A stretch of DNA of 6,256 nt, taken from Oligoflexia bacterium (GTDB lineage: Bacteria; Bdellovibrionota; Bdellovibrionia; Bdellovibrionales; UBA1609). Made by a program: the position numbers and the translations under genes. Of this stretch, positions 1 through 5,020 are shown in pieces; position 1 is the first letter of the stretch, and each line of letters starts with the position of its first letter. The stretch covers positions 1 through 6,256 of the forward strand of contig JAPPIY010000008.1 of the NCBI GenBank assembly GCA_026914095.1, given 5' to 3'. The notes beneath the pieces were generated by a model. The model saw only the letters and a list, made by a program, of their open reading frames with translations, did not search any database and was not told the origin of the DNA.

Positions 1-27
1 CTAGACTCCCGCTTTCGCGGGAGTGAC
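1..27. repeat. REP-like short palindrome with perfect 8-bp stem
   Basis: The arms ACTCCCGC (5-12) and GCGGGAGT (17-24) are perfectly complementary and close a TTTC loop. The flanks CTAG and GAC complete a 27-nt unit. Read on the - strand it begins GTCACTCCCGCGAAAGCGGG, which resembles the widespread dispersed palindromes of the GTCATTCCCGCGAAAGCGGGAATC type seen in many proteobacterial intergenic regions. That resemblance is from memory. It is much more GC-rich than its surroundings. No T-tract follows on the + strand, so it is not a textbook intrinsic terminator, although it could stabilise the 3' end of a transcript entering from the left. The left edge may be cut by the window. Only one copy is present here, so its repeat status is inferred. 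Confidence 0.6.
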
Positions 28-69
28 AAAAGGAAGGAAAACTCAAACAGGATCAGTATAACTAAATAA

Positions 70-118
70 AATTTTTTTCTTTATGCTCACACTATAAATA
101 ACAATCCATTTATAAAAA
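70..118 (+). promoter_or_regulatory. Possible pdxJ promoter and leader
   Basis: This is the AT-rich leader before pdxJ. A TATAAA at 93-98 could serve as a -10 box, with only T-rich sequence near 70-77 where a -35 would fall. If so, transcription would begin near 105 and leave an untranslated leader of about 14 nt. No purine-rich ribosome binding site is visible before the ATG at 119; the sequence is TTTATAAAAA. AT-rich DNA produces such boxes by chance, so this is a weak call. Confidence 0.2.
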
Positions 119-883
119 ATGAAATTAGAAAAAACAAAACTAAGCGTCAATATCAATAAAATAGCCACTTTAAGGAATGCTAGAGGAAAAAACACTCCTG
201 ATCTCATCTATTTTGCAAAAATTATTTTAAAGTCAAAAGCCTGTGGTCTGACAGCGCACCCCCGCCCAGATGAAAGACATATCCGTTATACAGATATTTT
301 GGAGCTAAACCAGCTATTAAAAAACTATCCGAACAAAGAGTTTAATATAGAGGGCTACCCCTCTGACAATTTTATTGATCTCATTAAACAAGTGAAACCT
401 CAGCAGTGCACCCTTGTTCCTGATTCTCCAGAGGCTCTCACCTCAAATGCCGGCTGGAGCTTTATAAAACATAAGCCTCTGCTTAAACAGATAACTCAAG
501 AGCTAAAATCATCTCAAATTCGGGTGAGCTTATTTTTAGACCCTTTTATAATGAATAAAAAACAATACACAGCTTTGCGGGAAATTTCCCCTAACCGAAT
601 AGAGCTTTATACATCAGCCTATGCTGAAAATTATAAAAATCAAAGCATCTTACATCAATATAAACAATGCGCTAATCAAGTGAATCAGTTAAATATGCAA
701 GTGAATGCGGGACATGATTTGAATCAACAAAATCTTTCTGAGCTTTTAAAAACCGTTCCTCAAATTAAGGAGGTGTCTATTGGCCAGGCTTTAATTGCTA
801 CAGCCTTAGAAGAAGGTATTTTAAATACTATAAACAAGTATATAAAAATTATAGACAAAGTTTTTGAGGCTGATTTTCTATAA
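119..883 (+). CDS. pdxJ: Pyridoxine 5'-phosphate synthase PdxJ
   Basis: This cytosolic TIM-barrel enzyme condenses 1-deoxy-D-xylulose 5-phosphate with 3-amino-2-oxopropyl phosphate to give pyridoxine 5'-phosphate, the last ring-forming step of DXP-dependent vitamin B6 synthesis. The 254-residue protein is of normal family length. It opens with the family signature LSVNINKIATLRNARG (residues 8-23). Three catalytic positions known in the family are visible: His47 in HPRPDERHIR, Glu78 in NIEG and His199 in NAGHD. The motif LTSNAGW (107-113) and the string NIEGYPS make it closer to the Bacteroidetes-style variant than to the E. coli one. The family phosphate-loop Gly-His (215-216 in E. coli) reads Gly222-Gln223 here. 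The start is the only sensible ATG just before the signature, though no Shine-Dalgarno is seen. It stands alone and converges on infC. Confidence 0.96.
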   Translation: MKLEKTKLSVNINKIATLRNARGKNTPDLIYFAKIILKSKACGLTAHPRPDERHIRYTDILELNQLLKNYPNKEFNIEGYPSDNFIDLIKQVKPQQCTLVPDSPEALTSNAGWSFIKHKPLLKQITQELKSSQIRVSLFLDPFIMNKKQYTALREISPNRIELYTSAYAENYKNQSILHQYKQCANQVNQLNMQVNAGHDLNQQNLSELLKTVPQIKEVSIGQALIATALEEGILNTINKYIKIIDKVFEADFL

Positions 884-911
884 AAAGAAACAAACTTATC
901 TCTATTCTTTG

Positions 912-1164
912 TTACATCCTCAAACCGTTTCAGACAGAGTTTGTTGCTTCTCTTTTACATCCTAAGCTGTTTCAGACGGAGTTTGTTGTTTTGCTTTTAC
1001 ATCCTTAACTGCTTCAGATGGAGTTTGTTGCTTTTCTTTTACATCCTCAGCTGTTTTAGACGAAGTTTGTTGCTTCTCTTTTACATCCTCAACTGTTTTA
1101 GACGAAGTTTGTTGCTTCTCTTCTACATCCTCAGCTGTTTTAGATGGAGTTTGTTGCTTTTCTT
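912..1164 (-). repeat. 42-bp tandem repeat array, six units, in the infC 3' end
   Basis: Six head-to-tail units lie at 912-954, 955-996, 997-1038, 1039-1080, 1081-1122 and 1123-1164. Five are exactly 42 bp, and the leftmost is 43 bp because of an extra A in the run at 922-924. The units at 1039 and 1081 differ at a single base, which points to recent duplication. Being a multiple of three, each unit adds 14 residues to IF3 with consensus EKQQTPSKTAEDVK. The five units from 955 to 1164 lie wholly or partly in the reading frame; the unit at 912 lies entirely beyond the stop. The units are contiguous with no spacers, so this is not a CRISPR array. Such arrays change copy number by slippage or unequal recombination. 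Confidence 0.93.
920..961 (-). pseudogene. Decayed former 3' extension of infC beyond its stop
   Basis: After the infC stop TAG (962-964) the same frame continues with recognisable repeat sequence, DVKEKQQTLSETV, and then meets TGA at 920-922. In the neighbouring unit at 1039 the codon matching the TAG is GAG (Glu), so one G-to-T change created the present stop. The leftover unit then gained one A at 922-924, which would break the frame of any further repeat. This fits loss of selection on a formerly longer tail. It could instead be a duplication that never was translated. Confidence 0.5.
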
Positions 1165-1729
1165 TCAGGCTTTTTTTACTGCCAGAGCCAAGCGGAGCTA
1201 AAATTGTAAAAAGTGTTCGTCTTTCCATTTTAGCCGGCATTTCTGGACTGGCAGAATCCGCAAGACGCTCTTCCACCTTTTTTAACAGTTTAAACCCTAG
1301 CTCCTTATGCGCCATTTCTCTGCCAAAAAATCTCAGATTAATTTTTACCTTATGCCCCATAGCCAAAAATTCTCTGGCTTTTGCCAGCTTAATTTTAATA
1401 TCCCCTTCATCTGTCCTCGGCCTCATTTGAATTTCCTTAACCAAAACCTTGCTTTGATTCTTTTTATTTTGTTTTTCCTTTTTCTTATTTTCAAATTTCC
1501 ATTTTCCATAATCCATAATTTTACAAACCGGAGGATCTGATTTGTCATGAATCTCAACTAAATCCAGCCCTTTATTTTTAGCCATATCCAAAGCTGAAAA
1601 AGAAGACATAATTCCAATCAATTTCCCCTCTTCATCAATAAGACGAACTTTAGGAGCTCTGACTCTCTCATTTAAACGATGTCTTTCCTCTCGTTTAAAC
1701 CGGCCGCGAAAATTTTTTCTGGACTTAAT
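962..1729 (-). CDS. infC: Translation initiation factor IF-3 with repetitive C-terminal tail, ATT start
   Basis: IF3 binds the 30S ribosomal subunit, keeps it apart from 50S and proofreads the start codon and initiator tRNA. The predicted protein is 255 residues against about 180 for a standard IF3. The N-domain covers roughly residues 19-80 (RLNERVRAPKVRLIDEEG, then GLDLVEI and DPPVCKIMDYGK), followed by a Lys-rich linker (about 77-95). The C-domain runs about 96-180 (KEIQMRPRTDEGDIKIKLAKA, FFGREMAH, ending RRTLFTILAPL). The rest is a hydrophilic, probably disordered tail of 14-residue repeats rich in Lys, Glu, Gln and Thr. No ATG, GTG or TTG in frame lies upstream of the N-domain, and the in-frame TTG at 1621 would delete its first half. 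The ATT at 1729 is therefore chosen. It overlaps the thrS stop by one base, implying translational coupling. The usual followers rpmI and rplT are missing downstream. The function is secure; the role of the tail is unknown. Confidence 0.94.
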   Translation of the reverse strand: MKSRKNFRGRFKREERHRLNERVRAPKVRLIDEEGKLIGIMSSFSALDMAKNKGLDLVEIHDKSDPPVCKIMDYGKWKFENKKKEKQNKKNQSKVLVKEIQMRPRTDEGDIKIKLAKAREFLAMGHKVKINLRFFGREMAHKELGFKLLKKVEERLADSASPEMPAKMERRTLFTILAPLGSGSKKSLKEKQQTPSKTAEDVEEKQQTSSKTVEDVKEKQQTSSKTAEDVKEKQQTPSEAVKDVKAKQQTPSETA

Positions 1730-3701
1730 AACTGTTCCCTTTTTTAGATTGAGGATGAATTAAAAAAGAGGAGAGGCTGTGGGATTGAATCTCCCGCTCC
1801 AAGCCCTTAAAAAACTCTTCAGGCTGGAGATTAGAAAAAAGCTCTCCCGTTCTCAAGCGAACAGAAAGCGACTGAGATTGAACTTCTTTTTTGCCAATAA
1901 CTAGCATATAGGGAATTTGCTGATTCTGGGATTCACGAATTTTATAAGATAGCTTTTCATTTCTATCATCTATTTTGCAAATTATTCCTTTTTTTTCAAG
2001 CGCTTTTTTAATATTTAAGGAAAAATCTTTCTCTTTATCTGTTAAAGGCAACACCGCTGTAGGCACAGGGGCCAGCCAAGCGGGGTAACGCCCTTTGCAA
2101 TGCTCCAAATAGACGGCAAAAAAACGCTCTAAAGAGCCTAAAATCGCTCGGTGAAGCATGACAGGCCGTTCTTCTTTATCTTCTTCATTCACATAACTTA
2201 AATCAAAAGCTCTCGGAAGATTGAAGTCACATTGGAAAGTCCCTAACTGCCAAGATCTGTCAAAAGCGTCTCGGACACTTATATCTAACTTAGGCCCATA
2301 AAAAGCCCCTTCCCCTTTTTGTATCTCAAAAGGAACATTTAATTTTTCAAGGGCGGAGCTAAGAGCCAGCTCGGCTTTATCCCATAAAGAATCCTCTCCC
2401 ATACGATCTTCCGGACGGGTAGAGAGCGTGATTTTATAATCGTCAAGTCCAAAAACTTTATACACTTCCCGCAACATCTGAACCCCCTTTTGAATTTCTT
2501 GGGACAGTTGATCCAGACGGCAAAAAACATGAGCGTCATCCTGACAAAAGCTTTTCACTCGTGTTAGCCCCTGCAAAGCGCCCGCAGGCTCTCTTCGGTG
2601 CAACCGGCCAAAATCCGCCACCCGCCATGGCAAGTTTTTATAAGACCAGCGGTCTTTTTTATATAAAAGACAATGTCCTGGACAGTTCATAGGCTTTAAG
2701 AAAAATTCTTGATCTCCTGATTCTTTATCTTGATCTGAAACAGCATACATATTATCTGAGAAATGGCTAAGATGCCCTGAAGTTTTAAACAAGTCGGAGT
2801 GATAAATTTGAGGGGTGATGACTTCTTGATAGTCATATTCTCTGTATTTTTCTTCTAAAAATTTTTGCATAGAGCGATAAACTCTTGCTCCCAAAGGAGT
2901 AAAAAAAGGGCTTCCCGCCGACAGCTCATTAAAATAAAACAAGTTCAGTTTTTTGCCTAAAACTCGGTGATCGTTCTGTTTCGCCTCTTCTTGCTTTTTT
3001 AAAAAGACTTTCAACTGCTTTTCAGTATGAAAAGCTGTGCCATAAATTCTCTGGAGCTGTTTGTTGGAAGAATCCCCCCTCCAATAAGCTCCTGATTGGG
3101 ACAGCACCTTTACAGCCCCTATCTGCCCCAAGTGTTGAACATGAGGGCCGCGGCACAAGTCCAGCCAAGACCCCTGTCTATAAATACTGACTTCTTTTTC
3201 CTCTAAGCCTTCTATGATTTCTTTTTTTAAAAGCTCCCCTTTTTGCTCAAAGTAAAGGCAGGCTTTTTCACTCGGCCAAATTTCTTTTTTCAATTCATAT
3301 TTTTGCTTTAAAATATTTTTCATTTCCTGTTCAATTTGATCTAAATCTTCAGGAGTGAAATTTTTATCAGTGTCAAAATCATAATAAAAGCCGTTTTCTA
3401 TAACCGGGCCAATAGTCACTTTCACCTTTGGCCACAGGTTTTGAACCGCTTGAGCCAAAACATGAGCCGAAGAATGCCTTATCACCTCTAAAGATTTTTC
3501 AGAAGGCGCCGTTACAATCTCTATCTGATCCCCATTTTGCAAAACAGAGCGAATATCCCGCAACTCAGGGTTTTGATTGACCAAAACAGCCACCGCTTTT
3601 TCCGCCAAGCCAGAGCTGATGCTGCGAGCCGCCTCCAAAGCGGTTGGACAAGATTCAAACTCTTTAAAATTTCCGTCAGGCAGTTTGATACGACAGGCCA
3701 T
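1725..3701 (-). CDS. thrS: Threonyl-tRNA synthetase
   Basis: This class II synthetase joins threonine to tRNA-Thr in the cytoplasm and hydrolyses mischarged Ser-tRNA-Thr. Its 658 residues show the full bacterial layout. The TGS domain covers about 1-65. The editing domain carries HSSAH (His76, His80) and DLCRGPH (Cys183, His187). The catalytic core follows, and the anticodon-binding domain covers about 540-640 (start AWLAPVP). The zinc ligands correspond to Cys340, His391 and His517, a constant +6 offset from E. coli Cys334, His385 and His511. Substrate-contact residues at the same offset are kept: Arg369, Gln387, Asp389, Tyr468 and Ser523. Two unusual neighbours are Gln377 where His is common and Cys386 where Thr is common. 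A Ser-rich tail of about 20 residues follows the usual end, and its codons carry the infC ribosome binding site. It lies 26 nt after the upstream radical SAM gene, with no clear Shine-Dalgarno at its ATG. It is probably co-transcribed with infC. Confidence 0.97.
   Translation of the reverse strand: MACRIKLPDGNFKEFESCPTALEAARSISSGLAEKAVAVLVNQNPELRDIRSVLQNGDQIEIVTAPSEKSLEVIRHSSAHVLAQAVQNLWPKVKVTIGPVIENGFYYDFDTDKNFTPEDLDQIEQEMKNILKQKYELKKEIWPSEKACLYFEQKGELLKKEIIEGLEEKEVSIYRQGSWLDLCRGPHVQHLGQIGAVKVLSQSGAYWRGDSSNKQLQRIYGTAFHTEKQLKVFLKKQEEAKQNDHRVLGKKLNLFYFNELSAGSPFFTPLGARVYRSMQKFLEEKYREYDYQEVITPQIYHSDLFKTSGHLSHFSDNMYAVSDQDKESGDQEFFLKPMNCPGHCLLYKKDRWSYKNLPWRVADFGRLHRREPAGALQGLTRVKSFCQDDAHVFCRLDQLSQEIQKGVQMLREVYKVFGLDDYKITLSTRPEDRMGEDSLWDKAELALSSALEKLNVPFEIQKGEGAFYGPKLDISVRDAFDRSWQLGTFQCDFNLPRAFDLSYVNEEDKEERPVMLHRAILGSLERFFAVYLEHCKGRYPAWLAPVPTAVLPLTDKEKDFSLNIKKALEKKGIICKIDDRNEKLSYKIRESQNQQIPYMLVIGKKEVQSQSLSVRLRTGELFSNLQPEEFFKGLEREIQSHSLSSFLIHPQSKKGNSY
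1727..1741 (-). promoter_or_regulatory. infC ribosome binding site and ATT start, overlapping the thrS stop
   Basis: On the - strand the string reads AAGGG (1741-1737), a 7-nt spacer AACAGTT, then ATT (1729-1727). The last T of ATT is also the first base of the thrS TAA (1727-1725). In E. coli and relatives infC starts with AUU, and IF3 represses its own mRNA because it rejects non-AUG starts. The same autoregulation is inferred here. The overlap with the thrS stop should also let terminating ribosomes restart on infC. Confidence 0.8.
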
Positions 3702-3727
3702 AAAATTGTTTTAGCATGTTTTGCTTT

Positions 3728-5011
3728 TTATGCAAAGTATTCTTTTAATTCCGGCAAAACATTTAAAACAGATTGGTTTCTAACTTTATCCATCTGTTTT
3801 GTTTTTATAACAAATTCTGGCAAATGCTTTTCTTGGCTGTCATCATTTTTTATCATCTCACAAAAATCTTTTAAAACTTGTATCTTCTCACTAATCCAAT
3901 CTACATTATCTTTATTGCATTTGAGAAAAAAACTTTCATGCTCATCTAAACTTTTCAAAATAACATTAGAAATACGAACCCGCATATCTTTAGGAAATAT
4001 AGAAGGATTCAAATATTCAGGCTTTCTAACCCAAATAAAAAAAGGAAAGCGATTTAATTTTTTAAAACTCGCATGCCTCAAAAAATATAAGAGTTGAGGC
4101 AGTTTAATAACATTATAAGCTTGTAATGTAGTATGAATAAAAACTTTTATATTTGAATTTTCCACAGCCAGCCGATCTAAATAATATATGTTTTCTTCTT
4201 GTCTCTTCCACTGAGAAGGGTAACGAATATAATTATTAAGCTCTCCATAAGCTTCCACTGAGCAATTAAATTGAATCTCTTTAAAAAATTTCCACATTTT
4301 CACAATATCATTAGGAATGACTGTTTGATTGGAGTTATATCTTAATATAATATGATGAGCATGGCCTTTTTCTATAATCATCTTTAAAATCTTAAGATGC
4401 TCTTTAACAATCAGAGGCTCCCCTCCTGTTGTAAAAATAGCTCTTATGTCTGGCAAAGCCTGCTTTATAAGGTTAAAAGTATTAGAAGAGCTATACCACT
4501 TATCTTTAAAGATTTTCTCCGCAGACTCTTCACTATAAGAGATGCCAGCTTTTTTCCAATCTTTTCCTATAATATAAGAATTCCACGGGGAACACATACG
4601 ACATTTCAAATTGCATTTATTCCCTAAAGCCATATCTAAATAAGCGATTTTTGGATGATCCACTGATCCATCTGAATTCGTATTTTTAATCATCTTCTTT
4701 ATATCTTTTTGATACTGATCAAGGTATTGAAGGCGAATGCTTTTTACTCCATGATCCTCTTGTTTAAAACAATGAAAACAGTGCTTAGGCCGCTCCCCAT
4801 TTAACATTTGTCGCCGTATCCTTTTATAATCTTTGGAATTGAAATAAGAGCGAAGGTCTTTAACCTCTTTCCAAAATAAAAAATGGCCTTGTTCATCCTT
4901 TAAGAAGTCATAGCCATCACAACAAACCCTGCCTTTGCCCTCTGGCCCCACACTCAAATGATTCCAGGGAAGAGGACAAAATGTTTTTAAACGCGGATCG
5001 TTTGCTTTCAT
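3728..5011 (-). CDS. Twitch-domain radical SAM protein, second of tandem pair
   Basis: This is a predicted iron-sulfur enzyme that cleaves S-adenosylmethionine to start radical chemistry on an unknown substrate. The 427 residues begin with an N-terminal twitch-like module. Its likely cluster cysteines are Cys12 (FCPLPW), Cys30/Cys31 (RVCCDG) and Cys78/Cys81 (HCFHC). The radical SAM core follows, with the CX3CX2C motif Cys133, Cys137 and Cys140 (NKCNLKCRMC) and the SAM-binding TGGEP at 195-199. Other strings shared with the upstream paralog are YIRYP (261-265), GNKCNL and a terminal PEL (420-422). This order fits the N-terminal twitch radical SAM family, whose role is not known to me; related SPASM/twitch enzymes often modify peptides. 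Its ATG lies 9 nt after the upstream gene's stop, with TTAGG about 8 nt before it as a modest ribosome binding site. No signal peptide or membrane segment is seen. The family is confident; the function is unknown. Confidence 0.88.
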   Translation of the reverse strand: MKANDPRLKTFCPLPWNHLSVGPEGKGRVCCDGYDFLKDEQGHFLFWKEVKDLRSYFNSKDYKRIRRQMLNGERPKHCFHCFKQEDHGVKSIRLQYLDQYQKDIKKMIKNTNSDGSVDHPKIAYLDMALGNKCNLKCRMCSPWNSYIIGKDWKKAGISYSEESAEKIFKDKWYSSSNTFNLIKQALPDIRAIFTTGGEPLIVKEHLKILKMIIEKGHAHHIILRYNSNQTVIPNDIVKMWKFFKEIQFNCSVEAYGELNNYIRYPSQWKRQEENIYYLDRLAVENSNIKVFIHTTLQAYNVIKLPQLLYFLRHASFKKLNRFPFFIWVRKPEYLNPSIFPKDMRVRISNVILKSLDEHESFFLKCNKDNVDWISEKIQVLKDFCEMIKNDDSQEKHLPEFVIKTKQMDKVRNQSVLNVLPELKEYFA

Positions 5012-5020
5012 TTCATAAAC

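Noticed and set aside
884..925. Possible bidirectional terminator between pdxJ and infC
   Set aside because: Only a weak AACAAA/TTTGTT pairing with a 13-nt loop and no T-tract is seen. I would not call it.
912..1164. CRISPR-like array
   Set aside because: Units are contiguous, coding and spacer-free, with a period divisible by three.
941..1201. Open frame on the + strand encoding repeated FYILSCFRRSLLL-like hydrophobic units
   Set aside because: It is the antisense reading of the infC 42-bp repeats. The hydrophobic look comes from complementing Lys/Glu/Gln codons, and it has no start signals.
962..1621. IF3 starting at the TTG at 1621
   Set aside because: It would remove the conserved RLNERVRAPKVRLIDEEG part of the N-domain, which is encoded in frame upstream, and it lacks the better-placed AAGGG seen before the ATT at 1729.
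3713..3733. Small inverted repeats (AGCA/TGCT and GCAT/ATGC) before thrS
   Set aside because: The stems are only 4 bp in AT-rich DNA, as expected by chance. There is no room for a T-box or an E. coli-type thrS operator.
3537..4097. 186-residue + strand open frame
   Set aside because: It is antisense to thrS and the radical SAM gene, both of which have strong family motifs. It has no recognisable domain.
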